DNA from: Verrucomicrobiota bacterium
Lineage (GTDB): Bacteria > Verrucomicrobiota > Verrucomicrobiia > Opitutales > Opitutaceae
Reading direction: 5' to 3'
DNA length: 64,000 nt
NCBI GenBank assembly: GCA_026398135.1
Contig: JAPLTN010000003.1
Span: forward strand, 1 to 64,000
In this document: in pieces, positions 1 through 7,923 of the stretch
How positions within the stretch are numbered: the stretch's first letter is position 1
How the letters are laid out: each line of letters begins with the position of its first letter
Notes under the pieces: model-generated
Databases searched by the model: none
What the model was told of the DNA's origin: nothing
The model's input: the letters and a program-made list of their open reading frames with translations, nothing else
Translations under genes and position numbers: made by a program

Positions 1-47
1 CGGTCGGTGACCGGTTCCGCCCGCTAAACCGCACCGGTCACCGACCG
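1..47. repeat. Perfect 15-bp inverted repeat at window start
   Basis: Bases 1-15 (CGGTCGGTGACCGGT) are exactly reverse-complementary to bases 33-47, with a 17-base spacer. The arms may continue left of the window. The hairpin would be very GC-rich and lies inside the open frame of the truncated gene that follows. It could be a REP-like element or the end of an inserted repeat. No poly-T follows, so it does not look like a simple terminator. Confidence 0.7.
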
Positions 48-350
48 GTTGCTACACCAATCATCGTTCATAGTCTAAAACCATGGGGGAATTGGTATGA
101 TTTTCGCACGACGGATGGTTACGAGGTGGATTCGGTCTTCCAACTGGACAGCCGCCTCTGGGCGGTGGAAGTGAACCTCACGTCCAACCCGACCGAGACC
201 GAGTTTGCGCGTTTCAACAAGGCAGCCGAGCACATCGGAGCCGATCGCCGGGTGTGGGTGGCCCAGGTGAAGGATACGGTTTTCAACGGCCAAAGCGGGC
301 TCGCGTCCTTGTCCGGACTTCTGGAACTCCTTGGCAAAGAAATCGAATGA
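1..350 (+). CDS. 3' end of an ATP-binding protein, DUF4143-like C-terminus (partial)
   Basis: The frame ending with the stop at 348-350 is open to the left window edge. Its last ~100 residues contain FRTTDGYEVD followed by LWAVEV, the restriction-nuclease-like core (D...E-x-K type) seen near the C-terminus of DUF4143 AAA ATPases. Here the usual lysine of EVK is N (EVN). The N-terminal ATPase half would lie upstream and cannot be seen. The first ~30 codons translate the hairpin at 1-47 and show no homology I recognise, so the gene may be a remnant joined to unrelated DNA. Family assignment is moderate; the start is unknown. Confidence 0.5.
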   Translation, partial: VGDRFRPLNRTGHRPVATPIIVHSLKPWGNWYDFRTTDGYEVDSVFQLDSRLWAVEVNLTSNPTETEFARFNKAAEHIGADRRVWVAQVKDTVFNGQSGLASLSGLLELLGKEIE

Positions 351-490
351 ACACTCCCGCCACCGCCGCCGCTTCCGCCGTCTTTCCGCGCTACGCGTCG
401 CAAGACGCGGAGGTAGCGCGTGGCCGCCGGGCTGGCGCTTGCGGAACGGTTGCGTGCCGGCAAGGATCCATGCACGTTGAACCTTCGACT

Positions 491-979
491 ATGAAAACCC
501 TTCACGTTTTTTTGTGCGCGTTAGTGTTGTCCAGCGGAGCCTGCGCTTCGCGGCCCGTGCGCTCGGCGGGCGGGCACGCGAGCGCTCCGGTGCCGGCGAA
601 GATTCCGGTTTTGAAGAGTCTCGCGGGCACGAATTGGACCGTGGTGGAGCTGGCCGGGTCGGTGGTGGTGAACGCCACCGAAGGTTGGCCGGCCCCGAGT
701 CTTGAATTCGACGTCAACGGGCAGGCGGTCACCGGACATGGCGGGGTAAATCGATTTGGCGGACGCTACTCGGAGGCTGGGGCTGCGCTCAGTTTTGGCC
801 CCCTGGCGATGACGCGCCGGATCGGACCGGCGGGGCAGATGCAGTTGGAGACCACGTACACGCAGGTGCTTTCGCGGGTGGTCGGCTGGCGGCAGCAAGG
901 CGCGCAGGTGATTTTAAACGGACCGAGTGGCGAGCGCGCGGCGGTTTTGGAACGCGCGCCGGCCAAGCCTTCCGAGTAA
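491..979 (+). CDS. META/HslJ-like domain lipoprotein
   Basis: A 162-aa protein with an N-terminal export signal (MKTLHVFLCALVLSSGAC) whose SGAC ending resembles a lipobox, so it is probably a lipoprotein. Residues ~40-155 match the META/HslJ pattern: LAGTNWTVVEL near the start, then a G-H-G-G-V-N-R-F-G-G stretch (the family's G-x-N-x-[YF]-x-G signature) and FGPLAMTRR, equivalent to the T-[RK] segment. HslJ-like proteins sit in the envelope and are linked to heat-shock or novobiocin responses; the precise role is unknown. ATG 491 is chosen because the signal peptide starts there; the longer upstream frame is arginine-rich and not protein-like. Confidence 0.75.
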   Translation: MKTLHVFLCALVLSSGACASRPVRSAGGHASAPVPAKIPVLKSLAGTNWTVVELAGSVVVNATEGWPAPSLEFDVNGQAVTGHGGVNRFGGRYSEAGAALSFGPLAMTRRIGPAGQMQLETTYTQVLSRVVGWRQQGAQVILNGPSGERAAVLERAPAKPSE

Positions 980-992
980 ACGCGGGGTGGGT

Positions 993-1805
993 TTAGATTG
1001 CATGGCGTCGGGCCTCGGCGGCGAAGCGGGCGAGGCCGGTGGCGGCATCGGCTGCGCGGTGGAGGCGCAAGGGGAAATCGGAGCCGAATAACACTTGCCC
1101 GGCGCGCACGCTTTGATCGCGCATTGCCCAAGCTTGCTCGCCGTAGATCAGGGGGGCCGCCGCCGTATCGACGCTCACGTTGGGGAAAGGACGCACGTCG
1201 TAACCTCCGGCCCAGTGGGCGAGAATGAAACGCACCTCGGGCCAGGCGCGGAAGAGCGCGAAAAAGTCCTCCGCCGGGGTTTCGATTTTACCCGGGTAAA
1301 ATCGGCCGCGCGGGTCGGTAACGTGGAGATTGACCGGCCAGGACCAGGATTGGGCCAGACTGAGCGCGGCGTGCAGGCCGGGTCCGTCGCAAGGTGCGCC
1401 CACGCTGTGGGGGGAGAGTTCGCCGAGGCCGCTCAGGCCTTCGTCGCGGGCGCGGGTGAGTTCCTGTTCGATGGACTCGGGCGATGCGGCGGGTTGCAGG
1501 GTGGCGAAGGCGCTGAGCCGGTCGGGGTGGGCGCGCACCCAGGCGGCCATGGCGCGATTATGCCAGGCGCAGGTTTCGGCGTTTTCCCAATACCAGCCGA
1601 GCAGGACGGCGTGTTCGATCTCGGCGGTGTCCATGGCGTGGAGCAGTTGCTCGACGTTGGGAAAATCCTGCACGGGCGAGCCGTCGGCGCGGCGGCGCAG
1701 GGAAAGTTTGGCCCAGTGGGGCTCGGCGTGCGCGGCCGCCCACGCCGCAGGGTCTCGGTTTAGCTCGGCCGGGTAGAGGTGCACATGGTGGTCGATCCGT
1801 GGCAT
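993..1805 (-). CDS. Amidohydrolase family (TIM-barrel metal-dependent hydrolase)
   Basis: A 270-aa protein that begins MPRIDHHVHLY, the HxH metal-binding motif of amidohydrolase-2 / TatD-like hydrolases at strand 1. Further metal or active-site positions are NLHVTD (~residue 160), FILAHWAGG (~197) and LFGSDFPLR (~245), the usual H, H and D of the superfamily. Length fits the PF04909 amidohydrolase_2 group, whose members hydrolyse or decarboxylate small cyclic or carboxylic substrates; the substrate here cannot be told. It is convergent with the META lipoprotein upstream (13-bp gap) and lies 47 bp downstream of rpoN on the same strand, possibly co-transcribed with it. Confidence 0.8.
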   Translation of the reverse strand: MPRIDHHVHLYPAELNRDPAAWAAAHAEPHWAKLSLRRRADGSPVQDFPNVEQLLHAMDTAEIEHAVLLGWYWENAETCAWHNRAMAAWVRAHPDRLSAFATLQPAASPESIEQELTRARDEGLSGLGELSPHSVGAPCDGPGLHAALSLAQSWSWPVNLHVTDPRGRFYPGKIETPAEDFFALFRAWPEVRFILAHWAGGYDVRPFPNVSVDTAAAPLIYGEQAWAMRDQSVRAGQVLFGSDFPLRLHRAADAATGLARFAAEARRHAI

Positions 1806-1852
1806 GGGCGGAGACGCGGGACGGTACGGGAGGCGAAGTGGCCGCCGCAGAT

Positions 1853-3358
1853 TTATACGGTGTAGTCGCGGCGGAGGTTGCTCGGCAGCAGGCCGAGTTC
1901 CTCGCGGTATTTGGCGACGGTGCGGCGGGCGATTTTGATGCCCTTTTCCTTCAACTTTACCACCAGTTCCTGGTCGCTCAGCGGACGGGCTTTGTCTTCC
2001 AGCGTCACGAGCTCGTTGATCATTTCCTTCACGCTTTTGTTGGAGACGGATTCGCCGGTGGAGTTTTCGTAGCCGGGGGTGAAGAAGAATTTCATCTCAA
2101 ATACGCCGTGCGGGGTGCGGATGTATTTGTTGGCGATGGCGCGGCTGACGGTCGTCTCGTGCACGCCGACGACATCGGCGATTTGCGTCATGGTGAGCGG
2201 GCGGAGTTTGTGCACGCCGTCCTCAAAGAAGTCGCGCTGGACCTTGATGATCTCGCGGGTGATGCGCTCGATGGTCTGCTGGCGCTGCTCGATCGAGTTG
2301 ATGATGAACTTGCCCGAACGCATGCGCTCGCGGAGGTAGTCGCGCTCCTGCTTGGTAAGGGATCCGCGGGCGATCATCTCCTTGTAGGTGTTGGAGATGC
2401 GCAGGCGGGGAATGTAATCGTTGTTGAGGATGATTTTCCACTCGTCGCCGTCTTTTTCAACCGCGACGTCGGGCACGACGACGCGGTTGTTGTCGTCGGC
2501 GAATTTGCGGCCGGGAGCGGGGTCGAGGCGGCCGATTTCCTCGATGGCTTCCTGGACGTCGTCCACGTGAACGCCGGTCTTGCGGGCGATCTCGGGGATG
2601 CGGCGGCGGGTGAGCAGGGTGAAGTGGTCGCGCACGATGCGGGCGGCGAGGCTGTCGCCGCGGCTTTTGGCACGGAGTTGGAGCAAGAGGCAGTCGCCAA
2701 GGTCCACCGCACCGATGCCGGCGGGTTCGAAGGTTTTGAGCAGGCGGGCGGCCTCTTGGGTGGTGGAGAGGGGAAGGCCGGCCTGGAGGGCGGCTTCGGA
2801 AGGCGTCTGGGTGAGGAAGCCGCGTTCGTCGAGGCCGCCGATGAGGTGGCGGAGGGCGGCCTGGCATTCGGCGGAGATATCGAGCATTTCGGCCTGCCGG
2901 ACGAGGTGTTCTTGCAGTGAAGTCTCGGAGACGAGGGAGTCGAAAAAGTGTTGGCGGCGTTCGGCGTCCTCGGAGGTGTAGGGTTGGGCGCCGGCGTTTT
3001 CGGAGAGGTAGTCTTTCCAGTCGTCGCCGAGCTTGCTGAGCACGTCGAATTCCTTGGAGAAATCCATGCTCTCGGGGCTGTCGTTCGGCGCGTCTTCGGA
3101 GGGAGGGGGGGAGGCGTCGGAGCTTTCGTCGCCCTCGCCATGCTGGGGTTCGGCGGCGGCTTCGGAGGAGGCTTCGAGGCTGTCGGCGTCGCTGGAGATG
3201 TCTTCGAGGGTGGGGTTGCCCTCCAGTTCGGACTGGATGACGGAGCGCAGGTCGAGGGCGGCGACCTGGAGGATTTTCAAGGACTGCCGCAGCTGGGGCG
3301 CGAGAACCAGGGATTGGTTCTGACGCTGGCGGAGGTCTTGGTTAAATCCGGCGCACAT
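1853..3358 (-). CDS. rpoN: RNA polymerase sigma-54 factor RpoN
   Basis: A 501-aa sigma-54. The N-terminal activator-interacting region is Gln/Leu-rich (SLVLAPQLRQSLKILQ, residues ~16-31). An acidic, Ser-rich linker (~60-95) follows, then the core-binding domain (~110-300), the helix-turn-helix with VHETTVSRAIANKYIRTPHG (~400), and the RpoN box ARRTVAKYREELGLLPS near the C-terminus. The box is an almost perfect match to the family motif that contacts the -24 promoter element. Length is normal. ATG 3358 gives MCAGFNQDLRQ. A serine/threonine kinase gene lies immediately upstream on the same strand; no dedicated enhancer-binding protein is present in the window. Confidence 0.97.
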   Translation of the reverse strand: MCAGFNQDLRQRQNQSLVLAPQLRQSLKILQVAALDLRSVIQSELEGNPTLEDISSDADSLEASSEAAAEPQHGEGDESSDASPPPSEDAPNDSPESMDFSKEFDVLSKLGDDWKDYLSENAGAQPYTSEDAERRQHFFDSLVSETSLQEHLVRQAEMLDISAECQAALRHLIGGLDERGFLTQTPSEAALQAGLPLSTTQEAARLLKTFEPAGIGAVDLGDCLLLQLRAKSRGDSLAARIVRDHFTLLTRRRIPEIARKTGVHVDDVQEAIEEIGRLDPAPGRKFADDNNRVVVPDVAVEKDGDEWKIILNNDYIPRLRISNTYKEMIARGSLTKQERDYLRERMRSGKFIINSIEQRQQTIERITREIIKVQRDFFEDGVHKLRPLTMTQIADVVGVHETTVSRAIANKYIRTPHGVFEMKFFFTPGYENSTGESVSNKSVKEMINELVTLEDKARPLSDQELVVKLKEKGIKIARRTVAKYREELGLLPSNLRRDYTV

Positions 3359-3421
3359 GAGCGGGTGTAGCGGGGGGGGGGGAGCGTGTCGGGTCGGCCG
3401 GGCGGGCGGATACGACTCTCT

Positions 3422-4357
3422 TCAGGCCGACATGATTTCGCGAAGGTAGGCGCCCAACTTTTCGTTGGTCGGCCCGTAGCCGTCGCCGTAAAGATACATT
3501 TCCAAGGCGGTCAGCATCTCGGTGGCCGTTTGGTAACGTTGCTCGCGGTCGCGCGTAAGTGCTTTTTGAATGATAAATTCGAGTTTGGGAGGAATATCCG
3601 CGCGGAGGGAGGTGAACTGCGGAATCGGCATTTCCAAGATATTGCGCCGGGATTCGAGGCGGTCGGCATTACGGAAGATGTTTTGACCAAGAAGGAGTTC
3701 GGTGAGTACGATGCCGAGCGGGAAAATATCTGCGCGGGCGTCGGTGACGGCGTAGTTGGCCTGTTCGGGCGAGAGGTATTCGTCTTTGCCCGCGATCACC
3801 TGCCCTTCCTCGTTGTACATCAGGTCGAGGGCCTTCGCGATGCCGAAGTCGGTGAGCTTCACGTCGCCTTCGTGGGCGATCATGATGTTTTTGGGGCCGA
3901 TGTCGCGGTGGACAATGCCGAGGAGGCGGCCGTCGCGACCGCGTTTGTTATGCGCGTAGGAGAGGCCTCGGGCGATGCGCGAAACGATAAAAGCAGCCAG
4001 ATCGACAGGGATGGTGCGACCGAGGGCGACATGGCGCTCGAGGAACTGTTCCAAGTTAACGCCGTTCACATACTCCATGACCATGAAGTAATGCCCGCCG
4101 ATCATGCCGAGGTGGTAGGTCTGAACGATGTTGGTGTGAACGAGGTCGGCCACCAGGCGGGCTTCGCCGATAAAGTTGTTCTGAAACTCCGGGATGGTGG
4201 AGTATTCCTCGCGGATGAGTTTTACCGCGACGGTCTTTTTGAACTGGCCGGCGCCGCGCTGGCAGGCCTCGTAAACCATGCCCATGCCGCCATCGGCGAG
4301 CTTTCGGACCATCTCGTAGTGAATTTCGTTAAAGATGTGCTTAAGAGGAGCGGCCAC
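3422..4357 (-). CDS. Serine/threonine protein kinase
   Basis: A 311-aa Hanks-type kinase without membrane segments or extra domains. The glycine-rich loop is [10 protein letters not shown] (21-30), the ATP-binding lysine is K46 in VAVKL, the catalytic loop is HRDIGPKN (150-157) with D152 and N157, DFG is at 170-172, and the activation segment ends in [10 protein letters not shown]. The lysine normally two residues after HRD is a glycine here, which is tolerated in several bacterial kinases. Translation probably starts at GTG 4357, since the next methionine lies at the first kinase strand. It is 63 bp upstream of rpoN and likely in the same transcript, but nothing shows that it acts on sigma-54. 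Confidence 0.9.
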   Translation of the reverse strand: MAAPLKHIFNEIHYEMVRKLADGGMGMVYEACQRGAGQFKKTVAVKLIREEYSTIPEFQNNFIGEARLVADLVHTNIVQTYHLGMIGGHYFMVMEYVNGVNLEQFLERHVALGRTIPVDLAAFIVSRIARGLSYAHNKRGRDGRLLGIVHRDIGPKNIMIAHEGDVKLTDFGIAKALDLMYNEEGQVIAGKDEYLSPEQANYAVTDARADIFPLGIVLTELLLGQNIFRNADRLESRRNILEMPIPQFTSLRADIPPKLEFIIQKALTRDREQRYQTATEMLTALEMYLYGDGYGPTNEKLGAYLREIMSA

Positions 4358-4521
4358 ACGGGAGGACTAGGGCATGAGTGGCTTTGCTGGCAAGGCGGGA
4401 AATTAACCTAGCATGGAAACTGCTATGGCGAGTTCGTGCCGCCTGAATTTGCTTACGCTAACGGTGAAGCTTGTTACGGGGGCAGGGTTGACATGCCGGG
4501 TGCGCTGCGGAGTTTGCAGGC

Positions 4522-4839
4522 ATGATTACGCTCACTCCCCGCGCTGCGTCCCAAATCCGGGCGATGCAAAAAGAACAAGCCGCCGAAGACCGGTTTCTGC
4601 GCGTATTGGTGGAGTCGGGCGGATGTTCGGGTTTCCAGTACGGGATGTCGTTTGAGGCCCCGAAGCCGGATGACGAACGTTATGAAAGCGAGGGCGTGGC
4701 CATGGTGGTTGACCCGGGCAGCGCGGCGTATCTCAGCGGCACGCGCATCGATTTTGACGACGGCTTGCAGGGCAAGGGCTTCGAAATCCAAAACCCCAAC
4801 GCCCAAAGCACGTGCGGCTGCGGCAAGTCGTTCAGTTGA
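4522..4839 (+). CDS. A-type iron-sulfur carrier (IscA/ErpA/HesB family)
   Basis: A 105-aa protein with the three conserved cysteines of A-type carriers: C35 in VESGGCSGFQY, and C98 and C100 in CGCGKSFS. These proteins bind and pass on Fe-S clusters to apo-enzymes in the cytoplasm. Length is typical. It stands alone between a divergent kinase gene and a convergent ubiE, without isc or suf partners in view, so ErpA/IscA/SufA subtype cannot be settled. The start at ATG 4522 fits the family N-terminus (MITLTPRAA). Confidence 0.92.
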   Translation: MITLTPRAASQIRAMQKEQAAEDRFLRVLVESGGCSGFQYGMSFEAPKPDDERYESEGVAMVVDPGSAAYLSGTRIDFDDGLQGKGFEIQNPNAQSTCGCGKSFS

Positions 4840-4951
4840 AAATTAAAGCAACGGATGGTGAAGCGCTAAAAGACGCCAAACCTCTCTGAATCAGGCAATA
4901 GTGGGTATTATCAGGGCGGTCAAACGGCAGGATCCGGTTAAATCCACGCGT

Positions 4952-5650
4952 TCAAGCTACCCCGACGTGGAGCGCAACGATACCCAAGGTCATGCGGGTG
5001 ACGCGCACCTCGCGAAAACCTGCGCGTAGCAGCTCCTCGCTCATGGCTTCGTGGCCGGGGTAGGCGGCGATGGTGGCGTTTAAGTAGGCGTAGGCGTCGC
5101 GGTCCCCCGTCACCCAGCCCGCCACCGTCGGCAGAATACGGCGGGTGTAAAAGTAGTAAATCGGCGCAAACCAGGGCTGGGGCTGGGAAAACTCCAAAAC
5201 GTGGACACGGCCGCCCGGAGCGAGGACACGGCGCATTTCACGGAGGGCACGGTCGCGGTCCGCCATGTTGCGCAAACCAAAGGAAACCGTGACCGCATCG
5301 AAACTCGCGTCGGCGCACGGTAGGTTAAGGCCGTCACCCTGGCGGAAACGGATCTTGGCGGCGCGGGAGTCGGAGTTTTTTTGTTTGGCGATGGCCTGAT
5401 CCAGCATGGGCTGGCAGAAATCCAAACCGGTGATTTCGGTCTCCGCAGATAGACTGTGGGCGAGGGAAAACGCCACATCTCCGCTGCCTGTGGCGAGATC
5501 GAGCACGCGGCGGGGGCGGGCGGAGCGCACGACCTGCATCAGGCAGCGCCGCCACCACAGGTCCATGCCCCCGCTCAGCAGGCGATTCGCCAGATCATAC
5601 CGACCGGCGATGCGGGAAAACATGGAATTAACGGCGACAGGATCAGGCAT
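4952..5650 (-). CDS. ubiE: Demethylmenaquinone / ubiquinone methyltransferase UbiE (MenG)
   Basis: A class I SAM-dependent methyltransferase of ~232 aa from ATG 5650; a TTG at 5704 would add 18 low-complexity residues. UbiE/COQ5 marks are FSRIAGRYDLANRLLSGG at the N-terminus, the SAM-binding VLDLATGSGDVAFSLA, and the signature FGLRNMADRDRALREMRRVL followed by PGGRVHVLEFS. It performs the C-methylation step of menaquinone (and in some bacteria ubiquinone) biosynthesis; no other quinone genes are in the window. A divergent HU-like gene lies upstream across a 300-bp AT-rich intergenic region. Confidence 0.93.
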   Translation of the reverse strand: MPDPVAVNSMFSRIAGRYDLANRLLSGGMDLWWRRCLMQVVRSARPRRVLDLATGSGDVAFSLAHSLSAETEITGLDFCQPMLDQAIAKQKNSDSRAAKIRFRQGDGLNLPCADASFDAVTVSFGLRNMADRDRALREMRRVLAPGGRVHVLEFSQPQPWFAPIYYFYTRRILPTVAGWVTGDRDAYAYLNATIAAYPGHEAMSEELLRAGFREVRVTRMTLGIVALHVGVA

Positions 5651-5871
5651 TGGGGAGGGTGCGGCGCTGGAGTTTGGATTGGAATCGGTGGCGGCAGTTA
5701 GCAAGCCAAGTCGTTGGACGCAAACTTCGGGTGTGGTTACTTGCGCCGAGCATCCAGGAAAAAAATCTTAAAGTATTGGAAAATAAAAAAAGCTTTTCGC
5801 TTAAGTTATTGATGGGGAGTCCGTAGAATGGTCTATGCGTTGAATTAGAACGGGAAATCTCAACCTTCAAT

Positions 5872-5900
5872 TTGACGCAATCGCACAACCGTAAATAACT
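5872..5900 (+). promoter_or_regulatory. Candidate sigma-70 promoter for the HU-like gene
   Basis: TTGACG at 5872-5877 is followed after 17 bases by ATAACT at 5895-5900, inside the most AT-rich stretch of the 5.7-5.95 kb intergenic region and 50 bp before the HU start at 5951. The -35 box matches the consensus at five of six positions; the -10 box is weak. The rest of the 300-bp intergenic region (5651-5950) is AT-rich and holds no gene I can see. Prediction only. Confidence 0.4.
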
Positions 5901-5950
5901 TAAGCCAGAACCACAAGTTCACCACTAAAACCTAAACCCACCTATCAACC

Positions 5951-6259
5951 ATGCCCGCCAACCTCACTAAGCGCGAAATCGTTTTGGAAATTTATGAAAA
6001 GACCGGCTTTCCCCAAAAGGAAATCGTCGGTACCGTGCAGATGACCCTCGACATCGTCATGCGGGCTTTGGCCGAAGGCCGTAATGTTGAGCTGCGCAAC
6101 TTCGGTGTGCTCGAAGTGCAACGCCGCAAGTCCCGCATCGGCCGCAATCCCAACAAGCCCGACGCCGAGGTAGTCATCCCCGAGCGTGCGGTGGTTAAGT
6201 TCAAGTCCGGCAAGATCTTGAAGCAGTTGCTCAAGAAGCTGGATATCACCCAGCTCTGA
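5951..6259 (+). CDS. HU/IHF-family DNA-binding protein
   Basis: A 102-aa nucleoid protein with the HU/IHF fold: an N-terminal helical pair (LTKREIVLEIYEKTGFPQ) and the DNA-bending arm with RNFGVLEVQRRKSRIGRNPN, where GRNP is the diagnostic proline-containing tip. It binds and bends DNA as a dimer. The middle and C-terminus (VVIPERAVVKFKSGK) are IHF-like, but no second subunit is in view, so HU versus IHF is open. A rho-independent terminator follows at 6285. Confidence 0.93.
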   Translation: MPANLTKREIVLEIYEKTGFPQKEIVGTVQMTLDIVMRALAEGRNVELRNFGVLEVQRRKSRIGRNPNKPDAEVVIPERAVVKFKSGKILKQLLKKLDITQL

Positions 6260-6284
6260 GTTTGATTCGCAGTTTTTTGCGTAT

Positions 6285-6317
6285 GCCGACCTCCTTTTTG
6301 GGGGTCGGCCTTTTTTT
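6285..6317 (+). terminator. Rho-independent terminator after the HU-like gene
   Basis: The 7-bp stem GCCGACC (6285-6291) / GGTCGGC (6303-6309) encloses an 11-base loop and is followed by a C and seven T residues (6311-6317). It lies 26 bp after the HU stop and ends transcription before hisS, so hisS needs its own promoter. Confidence 0.85.
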
Positions 6318-6375
6318 GGGGTGGCGCTGGGGTTTGCGAAAACGCCAGTGTCGGGGGTTCTCCCGATTTAACGCC

Positions 6376-7698
6376 ATGGCCCAGTTTCAATCCCTGCCCG
6401 GTTTTCGTGAATTTTATCCCGACGCGCTCGCGCGCCGGAACCACATTTTTCGCCAATGGCGGCGCGCGGCGCACGCCTACGGGTTTTCCGAATACGACGC
6501 GCCGATCCTGGAGCCGCTTGATCTCTACAAGGCCAAGTCGGGCGACGAGATCGAGACCCAGCTTTTCTCTTTCACCGACAAGGGCGGTCGCGAGGTCGCG
6601 CTGCGGCCGGAGATGACTCCGACGGTCTGCCGCCTTGTGGGCGAAAAGGCCAACGCGCTCAAGCGGCCGATCAAGTGGTTTAGCATCGGCGAGTTTTATC
6701 GCTACGAGCGTATGCAAAAGGGCCGCGGGCGGAGCTTTTTCCAGCTCAACGCCGATATTTTTGGCGAGCCCGGCATCGAGGCGGAGACGGAGTTGATCGC
6801 CCTTCTTATCCAGTGCCTGCGCGGCTTCGGCCTGGGTGCCGAGGATTTTTATGTGCGCCTGAGTGATCGCAACTTGTGGTTTTACTACCTCGAAACCCTC
6901 GGGCTGGACGAGGCGCGGGTGCGCGGTATCCTGAGCGCGGTTGATCGCTATGAGAAACTCGGCGACGACGCGTTCAAGGACTACGTGACCGAGTTCGGTC
7001 CCTTGGACGCCGAGCTGAAGGCCAAGGTGATCGCGTTCATGGGCGTGAAGACGATGTCCGCTCTCGAAGCCACGCTGGGGGCCCTGGTTTCCGACAAGCT
7101 GCAGGCTCGTTTGGGCGATTGGCGGCGCTTGCTGGCCAATCTCGCGGCCATGGGTTTTGGCGATTGCGTGGAAGTAGATCTCGGCGTCGTGCGCGGGCTG
7201 GCCTACTACACCGGCTTTGTTTTCGAGGCTTTTGACCGCAAGGGCGATCTGCGCGCGCTGGCCGGCGGCGGGCGTTACGATACCCTCATTGGCAAACTCG
7301 GCTACAATGAGATGCCGGCGGTCGGCTTTGGCATGGGCGATATGACCTTTGCACTGCTTCTGGAGCAACGCGGCCTGATGCCGGCTTTTGGGCCCACGAC
7401 CGATGTTTATGTGGTGATCGGTGGCGAGGCCGAGCGCACGGCGGCGTTTCTCGACATCGCAGGACTACGCGCGGCGGGGTACCGGGTGGATTATTCGCTC
7501 AAAGAGGTGGCTTTCGGCAAACAGTTCAAAGCTGCCGCCGAATCGGGAGCCAAGCTGGCCTTGATTTATGGCGGCGATGAACTGGCCAAGGGCGTGGTGA
7601 AGTTCCGCGATTTGAGCGATCGTAGCGAACACGAGATTCCGCGCGCTTCCGTGGTCGAGGCGGTGCGGGATTATTTCACCACGGGTGGGACTGCGTAA
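6376..7698 (+). CDS. hisS: Histidyl-tRNA synthetase
   Basis: A 440-aa class II aminoacyl-tRNA synthetase. Motif 1 region PGFREFYP is at the N-terminus, motif 2 shows EFYRYERMQKGRGRSFFQLN, the histidine-binding box is VVRGLAYYTGFVFEAFDR, and motif 3 is AGGGRYDTLIGKLG. The anticodon-binding domain occupies the last ~90 residues. It charges tRNA-His in the cytoplasm. ATG 6376 (MAQFQSLPGFREF) is the start: the upstream in-frame extension reads through the HU terminator. It is followed by rpsA after 225 bp. Confidence 0.95.
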   Translation: MAQFQSLPGFREFYPDALARRNHIFRQWRRAAHAYGFSEYDAPILEPLDLYKAKSGDEIETQLFSFTDKGGREVALRPEMTPTVCRLVGEKANALKRPIKWFSIGEFYRYERMQKGRGRSFFQLNADIFGEPGIEAETELIALLIQCLRGFGLGAEDFYVRLSDRNLWFYYLETLGLDEARVRGILSAVDRYEKLGDDAFKDYVTEFGPLDAELKAKVIAFMGVKTMSALEATLGALVSDKLQARLGDWRRLLANLAAMGFGDCVEVDLGVVRGLAYYTGFVFEAFDRKGDLRALAGGGRYDTLIGKLGYNEMPAVGFGMGDMTFALLLEQRGLMPAFGPTTDVYVVIGGEAERTAAFLDIAGLRAAGYRVDYSLKEVAFGKQFKAAAESGAKLALIYGGDELAKGVVKFRDLSDRSEHEIPRASVVEAVRDYFTTGGTA

Positions 7699-7923
7699 CC
7701 GCCGGGTTAAAAAACTGGTGTAACGCGGTAAAATGCCCTTGCGCGCTGCGTTGCAGGCGGGCGAGGCTGATTGTTCGCGGCATTTTCTTTGGTCAGGCCG
7801 GTGACGCCGCGTCGCTCCCATCGGCCCAAAAGTCAGTAACCTTCAACCCGCGTCGCGCAAGCGATGCCCCCGGTTCGACGGCGTCTGCGGAGCGAAGGCG
7901 GCGGCGGATCGTCTTACACGTCT

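Noticed and set aside
1799-2920. Long open frame (373 codons) opposite rpoN
   Set aside because: Composition is Val/Ala/Gly/Asp-rich and it mirrors rpoN codon positions; high-GC shadow frame.
5992-7368. 458-codon frame opposite HU and hisS
   Set aside because: Overlaps two well-supported genes and the terminator between them.
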